From NCBI RefSeq assembly GCF_042695135.1, contig NZ_CP170547.1, positions 3,472,001 through 3,536,000 on the forward strand: a stretch of 64,000 nucleotides of DNA, given 5' to 3'. The translations under genes and the position numbers were made by a program. Below the pieces are notes generated by a model. It saw only the letters and a program-made list of their open reading frames with translations, was not told where the DNA came from and searched no databases. Positions 52,058-59,439 of the stretch are shown here, piece after piece. Position 1 is the first letter of the stretch, and each line of letters begins with the position of its first letter. The DNA comes from Epilithonimonas sp042695135. GTDB lineage: Bacteria > Bacteroidota > Bacteroidia > Flavobacteriales > Weeksellaceae.

Positions 52058-52536
52058 TATCTTTCTCTTTCCCAGAAAAACGGTGGCTCGATTCCCAAAG
52101 CTCTTAGATAAACGTAACCTTGACCACGGTGATGAATTTCATTATCAACAAAATAAAGAATATTCTGATAAACAGGAAATTCATATTGACCAAATAACTT
52201 AAAACTTTCCTGGAAACGTTCTTCCGAAATCTGACTGAAATATTCGTTAATCACTTCCGTGTGCCCATCCCATTTTGCAAGGATTTCAGCCTTTGTAGTC
52301 GGCTGGAAAGATTCATCAAAAACATTATTTATCCCATCGACAATGGCTTCTAAAGCAGGTCCGGCAATCGCCAGAAGTTCAAGTGTCAATTTCGAAAAAG
52401 GTCTCATTCCACCGATTGAAAATTCGAATAAATCTTTTTCAGGGAAAGCTTCTATCACTCTTCTAGTAAGATTTCTATGACCTTGCCAATGGATTAAAAG
52501 TTGTTGTGAGTTGAGGACTGTTGCTGTTGCATTCAT
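52057..52536 (-). CDS. DinB family protein
   Basis: 159-aa four-helix-bundle protein of the DinB/YfiT group. Three metal-ligand histidines are plausible: H25 in LLIHWQGHRN, H96-region in KWDGHTEVI and H in VDNEIHHRGQGYVYLRALG. Start MNATATVLN at 52536 is preferred over the longer frame. The family includes bacillithiol and mycothiol S-transferases and damage-induced proteins, but the substrate cannot be told. A CAAATGTA (reverse TACATTTG) promoter box lies at 52558-52565. Confidence 0.8.
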   Translation of the reverse strand: MNATATVLNSQQLLIHWQGHRNLTRRVIEAFPEKDLFEFSIGGMRPFSKLTLELLAIAGPALEAIVDGINNVFDESFQPTTKAEILAKWDGHTEVINEYFSQISEERFQESFKLFGQYEFPVYQNILYFVDNEIHHRGQGYVYLRALGIEPPFFWERER

Positions 52537-52716
52537 AATAGTTTGTTTTATTTGATACAAATGTACAGCGAGGTTGTGACAGGAGTTTGTCAGGAGAGAT
52601 TTGATTTTATCACAAAGGCACAAAAAAAACTTATAATTATAAAAAGAAAAGTCGCAAAGGAAAACTTTGCGACTTTTATACTTTCAATTTTAAAAACTTC
52701 CGCCTTTGCGATAAAG

Positions 52717-53445
52717 TTATATCTTCTCAAACCTAAAATTCTCCCCAAGATAAGCCTGTCTCACTTCCGGGTCATTCGCCAAATCTTCAGGAATCCCTTC
52801 TTTCAGGATTTTCCCTTCGAACATAATATAAGTCTTGTTGGTAATCGCCAAAGTCTGCTGAACGTTGTGATCGGTGATCAGAATACCAATATTCTTCTCA
52901 ACCAATGACCTTACAATCTTCTGAATATCCTCCACCGCAATCGGGTCAACACCCGCAAAAGGCTCATCCAAAAGAATAAAATTCGGACTTGTCGCTAAGC
53001 AGCGTGCAATTTCCGTACGACGTCTTTCACCTCCGGAAAGCAAATCGCCACGGTTTTTACGAACGTGTTCCAGGTGGAATTCTTCTATCAGTTCGTCGCA
53101 CTTTTTTTTCTGTTCTTTTTTGGAAAGATTAGTCAATTGTAAAACGCCAAGAATATTATCTTCAACAGACAACTTCCTGAAAACCGATGCTTCCTGTGCA
53201 AGATAGCCAATTCCTTTCTGTGCACGTTTGTACATTGCATCCTGCGTAATATTTTGATTATCAAGAAAAACGTTGCCTAAAGTCGGTTTCACCAATCCGA
53301 CAATCATATAAAACGACGTTGTTTTTCCCGCCCCATTTGGTCCCAAAAGTCCGACGATTTCGCCTTGCTGAACTTCCAGTGACACGCCTTTCACCACTTT
53401 TTTCGGTCCGTACTCCTTGATTAAATTTTCTCCTCGTAAAATCAT
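52717..53445 (-). CDS. lptB: lipopolysaccharide export ATPase LptB
   Basis: 242-aa ABC ATPase that powers LPS extraction by LptFG. Walker A GPNGAGKTT, signature LLSGGERRR, Walker B FILLDEPFAGVDP, switch His in ITDHNV. The segment GYLAQEASVFRKLSVEDNI is typical of LptB. Start MILRGENLIKEYG at 53445 agrees with relatives. A TAnnTTTG-type box (TATCTTTG, minus strand 53457-53450) ends only five bases before the ATG, so the transcript might be leaderless. Confidence 0.92.
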   Translation of the reverse strand: MILRGENLIKEYGPKKVVKGVSLEVQQGEIVGLLGPNGAGKTTSFYMIVGLVKPTLGNVFLDNQNITQDAMYKRAQKGIGYLAQEASVFRKLSVEDNILGVLQLTNLSKKEQKKKCDELIEEFHLEHVRKNRGDLLSGGERRRTEIARCLATSPNFILLDEPFAGVDPIAVEDIQKIVRSLVEKNIGILITDHNVQQTLAITNKTYIMFEGKILKEGIPEDLANDPEVRQAYLGENFRFEKI

Positions 53446-53676
53446 AAAACAAAGATATATATTTTTTGCTGGAAGTTGGAAGTTCATCTCTTTCAATTCC
53501 AAGAAAGTAAATTTTATGCAAAGTTCCTGTAAGTTTTAAGTTTCCAAAGCATTAATAAATTGATAAATACAAAGAATATGATTATAAGTTTACTTTGAAA
53601 TCGACTTGTTGATTCTTTGGCTTCTCAATAAGCTTCAATTCTTAAAAAATCTTTGCGTTATTTATTACGAAATTCT

Positions 53677-53780
53677 GGGCGTGCCCTCGCCAGCACAAAG
53701 GCCATCTCTCGGGTCGGGCTTTCCGTTATAAGTCCTCACTCGTTGCCTCGTTCCGGGCTTTCCACTGCAATCCCTCACGC
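53677..53780 (+). repeat. dispersed hairpin repeat, copy E
   Basis: Starts GGGCGTGCCCTCGCC, contains CTCGGGTCGGGCTTTCCGT and ends TTTCCACTGCAATCCCTCAC, GC. The outer GCGTG can pair with the terminal CACGC. Closely parallels copy D at 59202, but the GCAAAAAAGG middle has been replaced by TTGCCTCGTTCC. Confidence 0.75.
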
Positions 53781-53807
53781 GCTTCTCCTCGATTGAACAT
53801 TCAACTT

Positions 53808-53850
53808 TTTACATTGTACATTTTACATTGTACTTTATACATTGTACATT
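53808..53850. repeat. TACATTGTA micro-repeat array
   Basis: Four copies of TTACATTGTAC or ACATTGTACATT within 43 bases, each palindromic, ending 19 bases before the RNA methyltransferase ATG. Confidence 0.7.
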
Positions 53851-53868
53851 TGTGAAAAATTTCCAAAA

Positions 53869-54639
53869 ATGCTCATAGAAAGCCTTCAAAACGAAAAAAT
53901 CAAAAGACTGACCAGACTTCTCACTAAAAATCATGAAAGAAGAAAAGCCTGCGTTTTCATCGTGGAAGGTCAGCAGGAAAACAAACGTGCCTTGGAGTTC
54001 GGGAATCTGCCAGAAGAATATTATATCTGCGAAAATATCTTCAAAGGGAAATTGCCCAACACAAAAATCCATTACGTTTCGGAAAAACTATATGAAAAGA
54101 TTGCTTATCGCGGAACAACTGAAGGAATTATAGGAATTTATAAATTGGAATCCAGAACTTTAGAAGATTTCAAACCAAAAAAAGATTCAGCAATTATTAT
54201 TTTAGAAAGTGTGGAAAAACCAGGAAATCTTGGTGCCATCCTCAGAAGTTGTGAAGCTTTCGGAATCAATGCTCTGATTGTGACCGATCCAAAAACAGAT
54301 TTCTACAATCCGAATGTCATCCGTTCCAGTGTTGGATGCTTATTCGGAATGAATATTTTCCAGGCTTCAAATGATGAAACTTTCCAATTTTTAAAAATCA
54401 ATGACTATCAAATCTTTACAACTTTTATGAGCGAAGATGCAAGAAACATTCAGGAGAAAAGTTTGAAGGCAAAATCGGCTGTTTTATTCGGAACAGAACA
54501 TTCCGGCTTAAGTGACTTCTGGAAACAAAAAGGAGAAAACGTTTTGATTCCAATGGCAGGAACCATTGACTCCTTGAATCTTAGTAATGCGGCTGCGATT
54601 ACTTGTTACGAAATCTTGAGACAGAAATTAGAGAAATAA
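53869..54639 (+). CDS. RNA 2'-O-methyltransferase, TrmH/SpoU family
   Basis: 256 aa. N-terminal substrate-binding segment (EKIKRLTRLLTKNHERRKACVFIVEGQQE), then the SpoU SPOUT domain: motif 1 ILESVEKPGNLGAILRSCEAFG, motif 2 VLFGTEHSGLS and motif 3 IPMAGTIDSLNLSNAAAI. These proteins methylate rRNA or tRNA ribose; relatives are usually named 23S rRNA methyltransferase. The start MLIESLQNEKI at 53869 is preferred to an upstream ATG in the micro-repeat array. The exact target is unknown. Confidence 0.9.
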   Translation: MLIESLQNEKIKRLTRLLTKNHERRKACVFIVEGQQENKRALEFGNLPEEYYICENIFKGKLPNTKIHYVSEKLYEKIAYRGTTEGIIGIYKLESRTLEDFKPKKDSAIIILESVEKPGNLGAILRSCEAFGINALIVTDPKTDFYNPNVIRSSVGCLFGMNIFQASNDETFQFLKINDYQIFTTFMSEDARNIQEKSLKAKSAVLFGTEHSGLSDFWKQKGENVLIPMAGTIDSLNLSNAAAITCYEILRQKLEK

Positions 54640-54641
54640 AA

Positions 54642-54670
54642 AAACCGCTTCTCGAAAGAAACGGTTTCAA
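54642..54670. terminator. bidirectional terminator
   Basis: AAACCG-TTCT (54642-54652) pairs with AGAA-CGGTTT (54657-54667), one mismatch; A- and T-runs on both sides. Serves the RNA methyltransferase and the small lipoprotein gene. Confidence 0.75.
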
Positions 54671-54689
54671 ATTCTTAACTGGGTTAAGA

Positions 54690-54920
54690 TTATTTTTTAG
54701 CAGCAGCAGAATCAACTTTCTTAGCAGCTCCTTCTACTTTAGCAGCAGCAGAATCAACTTTTACAGCAGCAGAATCAACTTTAGCAGCAGCAGAATCAAG
54801 AGTTGCAGCAGAAGAATCTACAGCAGCAGAATCAGCAGAAGTAGTTTCTACGTTTTCAGTTTTTTTACAAGCAACAAGAGTTACAGCAGCGATAGCAGCT
54901 ACGAATAATGACTTTTTCAT
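54690..54920 (-). CDS. small heptad-repeat lipoprotein, Lpp-like architecture (paralog 1)
   Basis: 76 aa. Lipoprotein signal ending LVA-C18, leaving a 59-residue mature chain. Residues 41-76 are five near-perfect heptads of the form V-D-S-A-A-A-K (LDSAAAK, VDSAAVK, VDSAAAK, VEGAAKK, VDSAAAKK), predicting an alanine coiled coil, and the C-terminus is Lys-Lys. E. coli Braun lipoprotein is 58 residues when mature, coiled-coil, and ends in the Lys bound to peptidoglycan; sequence homology is not evident. C18 is followed by KKTE, not the surface export signal, so a periplasmic face is expected. The promoter carries an operator shared with 56773-57009. DNA shows 21-base tandem repeats. Confidence 0.72.
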   Translation of the reverse strand: MKKSLFVAAIAAVTLVACKKTENVETTSADSAAVDSSAATLDSAAAKVDSAAVKVDSAAAKVEGAAKKVDSAAAKK

Positions 54921-54973
54921 AATAATAATAATTTAAATTGTTAGTTAATAGATATGTTCTCATTTGAACGGGA

Positions 54974-54981
54974 CAAAATTA
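54974..54981 (-). promoter_or_regulatory. promoter box of lipoprotein paralog 1
   Basis: TAATTTTG on the minus strand (54981 to 54974), a TAnnTTTG match; followed by GTCC. Leader to the ATG is about 50 bases. Confidence 0.6.
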
Positions 54982-55014
54982 CATCAATAAATAAATTTTG
55001 TTTTTGAAAATTAA

Positions 55015-55046
55015 TTGTAATATATTTGTAAAACACGATTTACAAA
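55015..55046. promoter_or_regulatory. operator: TTGTAA / TTTGTAAA-N6-TTTACAAA
   Basis: Inverted repeat TTTGTAAA (55025-55032) and TTTACAAA (55039-55046), plus a third half-site TTGTAA (55015-55020). The near half-site starts 44 bases from the -7 box of the lipoprotein gene, an activator-like position. The same arrangement recurs at 57116-57146. It also lies 43 bases upstream of the regulator gene at 55089. Confidence 0.7.
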
Positions 55047-55088
55047 TTAATATATCTGTAAATCAATGAATTAAGCATATATAGAATT

Positions 55089-56162
55089 TTGACCGATATA
55101 GAATTTTTATATTTCCAATCCTTGAAAAAGGCTGTTCAGGATAAATATCTTGAAACACATTCCCCATCATTTGATGATATATCAAAATGGCGAGGTATTG
55201 ATATAATTTATTTCCAGGAAGATCTCCGACAAAAAGCGAAAGGAAATATCAGCGAAAAAACTTTTTATACTTATTTTAAAAATAATGCTCAGGAAAAAAT
55301 CCCCAGAATAGATATGTTGAATATTCTTTCTGTGTACGTTGGATACAATTCCTGGTCAGAATTTAGAAAGAAAAACATTATCCCAGAAGATAAAAAATCT
55401 GTAGAATCTACACAAAATAAAGTTAGCGAAGTCATCACGGCTCCAAAAACTGACATTACTGAAACTTTAAAACCAGAAATTTCGGTTGATAATCAGGCTT
55501 TTGACGAGATTAATTATAATATCAACTTTAATAATAGCAAACAGAATTTTCTTAAAAGATATTTGTGGCTGGGAATTTCGATTTTCCTTTTTGCTATCGT
55601 TCTTATTCTCGTTTTTTATGACAACCTTTTTTATAAAAAATACACCTATGCTTTTACTGATGCTGATAGAAACTCGTCTATAAAAGGAGAATTGGATGTT
55701 AAAATCATTCGTGACAATGAGTCTCCGATTCTTTTCAAGGTGAAACCAAACTCACCTTTTGTATATGAAACCAAAAGCAAGAAACTTAAAATGGTCATCT
55801 CTTCTCCATTTTATAAAACAGATGTTGTAACAAGAGACCTTACAAATGCCCCGGAATCTGAAAATATAGAACTGAAACCAAATGATTATGCGATTCAGCT
55901 TTATTATTATTCAAAATCAATTAAAGATTTTAAGAAAAAGACATATCAGCTCAATCGTTTAATCAGTGACAAAGCCCTGATTTATCAAGTAGTCGATAGT
56001 GATATCTATGGAATAGAAACTATGGATAAGCAAAAGTACATATCGCTGGTTACACTTCCTACAACGTCTCTTGAGAACTTAGAAGTGATTGATTCTCAAA
56101 TGGAAAATGGAAAAATAGTAATGATTAAATTCAGAATTACAGACGATGAAAAAACAAAATAA
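55089..56162 (+). CDS. membrane protein with N-terminal HTH-like domain, probable envelope-sensing regulator
   Basis: 357 aa, TTG start (no ATG before residue 74). Residues 1-95 form a cytoplasmic helical domain with IIYFQEDLRQKAKGNISEKTF, YTYFK and PRIDMLNILSVYVGYNSWSEF, a block I recall from many unnamed flavobacterial proteins; ISEKTFYTYFK looks like a recognition helix. A linker follows, then one membrane helix (159-180) and a 175-residue periplasmic beta-rich domain. This is a ToxR-like layout. It overlaps the next gene by 17 bases. DNA binding and control of the flanking lipoprotein genes are inferred from architecture and the shared operator. Confidence 0.62.
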   Translation: MTDIEFLYFQSLKKAVQDKYLETHSPSFDDISKWRGIDIIYFQEDLRQKAKGNISEKTFYTYFKNNAQEKIPRIDMLNILSVYVGYNSWSEFRKKNIIPEDKKSVESTQNKVSEVITAPKTDITETLKPEISVDNQAFDEINYNINFNNSKQNFLKRYLWLGISIFLFAIVLILVFYDNLFYKKYTYAFTDADRNSSIKGELDVKIIRDNESPILFKVKPNSPFVYETKSKKLKMVISSPFYKTDVVTRDLTNAPESENIELKPNDYAIQLYYYSKSIKDFKKKTYQLNRLISDKALIYQVVDSDIYGIETMDKQKYISLVTLPTTSLENLEVIDSQMENGKIVMIKFRITDDEKTK

Positions 56163-56742
56163 ATTTTATTGGTGGATTTTATCTCTATCACTAATTATCT
56201 CAGGTTTTATTTCCTGTAACAAAAAGTATGAAGGACCAGATAACTCTCTGGAAACCATTCGAAATGCAAACAATAGGGTAACTTACACAAAATCAAAATT
56301 AGATAGTTTACAAGCTATTAATTTGATTACAAGCCAAAAAGTTCAGGATCTGTTAGACTTGTCAACGCTTTATACATCGGGAAATAAGGATACAGAAATA
56401 GATTCGGTAATTTACACACAGATGCAGGCGCATTTTCTGGCTAAAGACTCTAACAACCTGAAGCCATTATTGAAGGAAATGGACAGTCTGAAAGTAAGAT
56501 TCGCCAAAGTGAATAATCTGACAACCTCAAAATCAGTATTAGAAAAGGACACTTTGGATTTTGCAAATTTTGATGTAGAATATTACGACAAGAAAAAAAC
56601 GTATATCACAACAGTCAACAGAAAAGCACAATATATGCTGAAAGCATCGCCGGTGAAATTCCAAAAAGAATTCAAATTTTACTTTGTCAATTTTTATAAG
56701 AAAGAATCTGACAGTATAAAAACAAACAAAGCCGCTAAATAG
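56146..56742 (+). CDS. lipoprotein coupled to the membrane regulator
   Basis: 198 aa. Lipobox FIS-C24, then helical, charged sequence (ETIRNANNRVTYTKSKLDSLQAIN and VQDLLDLSTLYTS) and a mixed end (YYDKKKTYITTVNRKAQYMLK). No family recognised. Its start overlaps the regulator gene by 17 bases, so translation is coupled and a physical partnership is likely; an anti-activator or a signal-binding subunit are equal possibilities. The stop codon lies within the terminator hairpin loop. Confidence 0.6.
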   Translation: MKKQNKFYWWILSLSLIISGFISCNKKYEGPDNSLETIRNANNRVTYTKSKLDSLQAINLITSQKVQDLLDLSTLYTSGNKDTEIDSVIYTQMQAHFLAKDSNNLKPLLKEMDSLKVRFAKVNNLTTSKSVLEKDTLDFANFDVEYYDKKKTYITTVNRKAQYMLKASPVKFQKEFKFYFVNFYKKESDSIKTNKAAK

Positions 56743-56757
56743 CGGCTTTGTTATTTA
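56725..56757. terminator. bidirectional terminator overlapping a stop codon
   Basis: Perfect 12-bp stem AACAAAGCCGCT (56725-56736) and AGCGGCTTTGTT (56741-56752); the TAG stop is at 56740-56742. T-runs follow in both directions. Confidence 0.85.
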
Positions 56758-56772
56758 ATTAGAAGTTTCTAA

Positions 56773-57009
56773 TTATTTTTTAATAGCTTCTTTAGTTGCT
56801 TTTTCGTCAGCCTTAACTTCAGCTTTAGCAGAATCAGCAGTAGCTTTTACAGAATCAACTGCAGCATCTTTAGTAGAATCGATTGCAGCAACTGTAGAAT
56901 CAGCAGTAGCATCAACAGAATCAATAGCAGCAGATTCTACTTTATCAGTTTTTTTACAAGCTACAAGAGAGATAGCAGCGATAGCAGCTACAAATAATGA
57001 CTTTTTCAT
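56773..57009 (-). CDS. small lipoprotein, paralog 2 of the heptad-repeat lipoprotein
   Basis: 78 aa; the first 21 residues are nearly identical to paralog 1 (MKKSLFVAAIAA.. LVACKKT). Mature chain of 61 residues, Asp/Ser/Ala/Lys-rich with weaker seven-residue spacing (AAIDSVDATADSTVAAIDST ...) and a C-terminal KATKEAIKK that again ends Lys-Lys. Sequence beyond the signal has diverged, while the operator, the promoter box and the spacing are preserved. It lies on the other side of the regulator pair, pointing toward it. Confidence 0.7.
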   Translation of the reverse strand: MKKSLFVAAIAAISLVACKKTDKVESAAIDSVDATADSTVAAIDSTKDAAVDSVKATADSAKAEVKADEKATKEAIKK

Positions 57010-57075
57010 GTTCTAAAAATTTAAATTAATATTATTATTGATTGTTGTCCTAATTATTGACTTATAATTACAAGA

Positions 57076-57083
57076 CAAAATTA
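57076..57083 (-). promoter_or_regulatory. promoter box of lipoprotein paralog 2
   Basis: TAATTTTG on the minus strand (57083 to 57076), followed by GTCT; identical -7 box to paralog 1. Confidence 0.6.
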
Positions 57084-57115
57084 GTTCCGTAATTAAAAAT
57101 TCTTCTCCAAATAGC

Positions 57116-57146
57116 TTGTAAATACCTTTGTAAAATCATTTACAAA
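57116..57146. promoter_or_regulatory. operator: TTGTAAA / TTTGTAAA-N4-TTTACAAA
   Basis: TTTGTAAA (57127-57134) and TTTACAAA (57139-57146) with a third half-site TTGTAAA (57116-57122). The near half-site again starts 44 bases from the -7 box. Flanking bases AAATAAAATATACTG also resemble AAATTAATATATCTG beside the first operator. Confidence 0.7.
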
Positions 57147-57175
57147 TAAAATATACTGATTTTCAATTAATTAAA

Positions 57176-57745
57176 TCAAAACACATAAAACTCAGATGGC
57201 GTGATCAGACTATCAAGCGCCACATCCTGATCCATTACATCCGATATTGATTCTTGTGGAGGAAAGTAATTAAGTCCTATTTTTTTATCAATATTAAAAT
57301 ATCCTGAAAAGAATCGATCATAGAATCCTTTTCCATATCCCACTCTGTTTCCATACAAATCACAATAAAGCAAAGGCGTCAAAACATAGTCCAGTTGTAC
57401 GTTTGAAGCGATATTTGAAACTGGTTCTTTGATTCCCCAACTATTAATTTCAAATTCTGAGTCAGGAAAAACCTCAACAGAAATGATTTTTTCACTTTTG
57501 ATTTTCGGTACAAAAACCCTGATTTCATTTTCAAAAAAATAATCAATGAAAATTTGAGTATTTACCTCATTAAACTTTTCAATCGCTAAAAAAACATTAA
57601 CTTTTTGATTTTCAACAGGATTAAATTGTAAAATAAAGTTTTCCAGCAGTTTTTGAGACAAAAAATTGACCTCATCTTGTGATAAGGCCATTCTTTTTGC
57701 TTTATAAAGTGCTCTAAGATCGTTTTTTGAGAGACCTAAATTCAT
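57176..57745 (-). CDS. 5-formyltetrahydrofolate cyclo-ligase
   Basis: 189 aa, converts 5-formyl-THF to 5,10-methenyl-THF with ATP. Seen: LSKNDLRALYKAKRMALS (N-terminal K/R ATP-binding), FVPKIKSE, and the signature LTPLLYCDLYGNRVGYGKGFYDRFF. Length is typical. It follows trhO by 12 bases on the same strand. Confidence 0.92.
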   Translation of the reverse strand: MNLGLSKNDLRALYKAKRMALSQDEVNFLSQKLLENFILQFNPVENQKVNVFLAIEKFNEVNTQIFIDYFFENEIRVFVPKIKSEKIISVEVFPDSEFEINSWGIKEPVSNIASNVQLDYVLTPLLYCDLYGNRVGYGKGFYDRFFSGYFNIDKKIGLNYFPPQESISDVMDQDVALDSLITPSEFYVF

Positions 57746-57757
57746 TCTATAATTTCT

Positions 57758-59116
57758 TTAATCCTGTAAAATTCTGTACAATTTATCAGACAAACGCACT
57801 CTGAAAGGAAGTTCAAAAGTAATCTGATCTCCTTGTTTTGCTGTTTCAGAAGCATTTCCATTCACGAAAAGCTGAGTAATCGTTAATTCTTGTTCACCAG
57901 TTGTCGGTCCAGAAATCAAAACTTTATCGCCGATAGAAAGTTCTGTATTTTCAATTAAAAATTGTGCTATTTTTGATTTGGAATAGTAATGTTCTCCTTT
58001 TCCAATCAGGACTTTTTTAACTTTTATTTTCTGACGGATATCTTTAGTTTCTGCTTTTGCCAAAGGTTTTACTGTTAACTCACCTGATTTTTTAAACTTC
58101 AAGGCTTCAGACTTTCCTTTCCTGAAAACTTTATTTCCAACCTGAAGTCCTTTTCTCAATGCCAATTGCTCTTCCACAGGTAAATGAATAATTTCCAAAC
58201 ATTCCGAAGAACAAGTATTTTCCATCACAGCTTTACAGTCATCACATTGGATAAACAACAAATGACAGGCATCATTCGCACAATTTGTATGATTATCACA
58301 AGGTTTTCCACATTGATGACATTGCGCAATGATATCGTCCGTAATTCTTTCGCCCAATCTGTGGTCAAACACGAAGTTCTTTCCAACAAACTTACTTTCA
58401 ACACCTTCTTCTTTTACCTGACGCGCATATTCGATAATTCCGCCTTCCAATTGGTAAACATTTTTGAAACCTTGATGTTTAAAATATGCACTCGCCTTCT
58501 CACAACGAATTCCGCCAGTACAGTACATCAAAAGATTTTTATCTTCCTTGAAATCCTGCAATTGCTCATTAATAATCGGCAAACTTTCACGGAAATTCTC
58601 AACATCCGGCGTAATTGCCCCTTCAAAATGCCCAACTTCACTTTCATAATGATTCCTGAAATCCACCACAATCGTATCCGGATTCGCCAGCAACTCATTG
58701 AATTCCTGAGCTTTTAAATGAATTCCTTTGTTAGTCACATCAAAAGTTTCATCATTCAAACCATCCGCTACAATCTTGTTACGAACTTTAATCGTCAACT
58801 TCAAAAACGAGTGATTATCGTGCTCTACAGCCACATTCAGACGAATGCCTTTCATAAAATCGTACGCTTCCAACGTTTCACGAAAAGCCTCAAAATTATC
58901 CGCAGGAACACTCATCTGAGCATTGATTCCTTCATTCGCCACATAGATACGGCCGAGCGCATCCAAGGCGTTCCAGGCTATAAATAAATCGTCGCGAAAT
59001 TTCTTTGGGTTTTCAATTTTGGCATACGCATAGAAAGACAATGTAAGGCGTTCCTTACCAGCTTCATCAATAAGTCTGGCTCTTTCTTCTGCGCTTAAGG
59101 TGTTGTACAGTTGCAT
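57758..59116 (-). CDS. trhO: tRNA uridine(34) hydroxylase TrhO with extra C-terminal beta-barrel
   Basis: 452 aa; normal TrhO (YceA) is about 350. N-terminal domain (ANEGINAQMS ... VEHDNHSFLKLTIKVRNKIVADG), rhodanese domain with active C199 in MYCTGGIRCEKASAYFKHQG, and the Cys-rich segment CHQCGKPCDNH ... CDDCKAVMENTCSSEC near residues 275-315. It makes ho5U34 in tRNA with O2. Residues about 353-452 add a domain (KVLIGKGEHYYSKSKIAQF ... LSIGDKVLISGPTTGEQEL ... AKQGDQITFELPFRVRLSDKLYR) very like the C-terminal beta-barrel of U32 peptidase-family proteins such as TrhP (YegQ). Confidence 0.88.
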   Translation of the reverse strand: MQLYNTLSAEERARLIDEAGKERLTLSFYAYAKIENPKKFRDDLFIAWNALDALGRIYVANEGINAQMSVPADNFEAFRETLEAYDFMKGIRLNVAVEHDNHSFLKLTIKVRNKIVADGLNDETFDVTNKGIHLKAQEFNELLANPDTIVVDFRNHYESEVGHFEGAITPDVENFRESLPIINEQLQDFKEDKNLLMYCTGGIRCEKASAYFKHQGFKNVYQLEGGIIEYARQVKEEGVESKFVGKNFVFDHRLGERITDDIIAQCHQCGKPCDNHTNCANDACHLLFIQCDDCKAVMENTCSSECLEIIHLPVEEQLALRKGLQVGNKVFRKGKSEALKFKKSGELTVKPLAKAETKDIRQKIKVKKVLIGKGEHYYSKSKIAQFLIENTELSIGDKVLISGPTTGEQELTITQLFVNGNASETAKQGDQITFELPFRVRLSDKLYRILQD

Positions 59117-59150
59117 GCTATAAACGTTTTAAGTGAGAAAAATAATGGCA

Positions 59151-59158
59151 CAAAGATA
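59151..59158 (-). promoter_or_regulatory. possible trhO promoter box
   Basis: TATCTTTG (TAnnTTTG) on the minus strand 35 bases before the trhO ATG. No clear -33 TTG. Confidence 0.45.
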
Positions 59159-59201
59159 AGAAATTTGGCTGATAGTTTTCGGTTGACAGTTATCAGTATT
59201 T

Positions 59202-59316
59202 GGGCGTGCCCCTCGCCAACATTAAGTCCCCCGCTCGGGTCGGGCTATCCGTTGCAATCTTTTTCCCGCACCAATTCCCAAGCAAAAAAAAGGATTTCCA
59301 CTACTATCCCTCACGC
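59202..59316 (+). repeat. dispersed hairpin repeat, copy D
   Basis: GGGCGTGCCCCTCGCC, CTCGGGTCGGGCTATCCGT, TGCAATCTTTTTCCCGC, then AAGCAAAAAAAAGGATTTCC, ACTACTATCCCTCACGC. The complete D/E-type layout; outer GCGTG/CACGC closes it. Confidence 0.8.
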
Positions 59317-59439
59317 ATTAGCAATTCTCTGTTTCAAGATTACATTCAAAACAATATATCTTTATTATATTTACGTCATTAAAATCTTAAAAATGAAACC
59401 ATAAGGTTCGTGAATTCCAAAAAGAAAAATAGAAAGATT

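Larger units (their letters stand above)
53446..53868. other. non-coding region between lptB and the RNA methyltransferase
   Basis: No gene seen. It contains dispersed repeat copy E (53677-53780) and a run of four TACATTGTA-type palindromes at 53808-53850. Confidence 0.55.
59117..59439. other. non-coding region between trhO and DPP-IV
   Basis: No gene seen. A TATCTTTG box for trhO lies on the minus strand at 59158-59151; repeat copy D fills 59202-59316. Confidence 0.55.

Noticed and set aside
54700..54835. CRISPR-like array
   Set aside because: Tandem units of 21 bases without spacers, in frame in a lipoprotein gene.
54603..54908. 101-aa plus-strand Ser-rich ORF opposite the heptad lipoprotein
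   Set aside because: Mirror of the tandem repeats; Ser/Phe low complexity, no start context.
56725..56757. Rho-independent site as an operator dyad for the lipoprotein locus
   Set aside because: GC-rich stem with T-runs on both sides and overlapping a stop codon is a terminator, and it does not match the TTTGTAAA operator.
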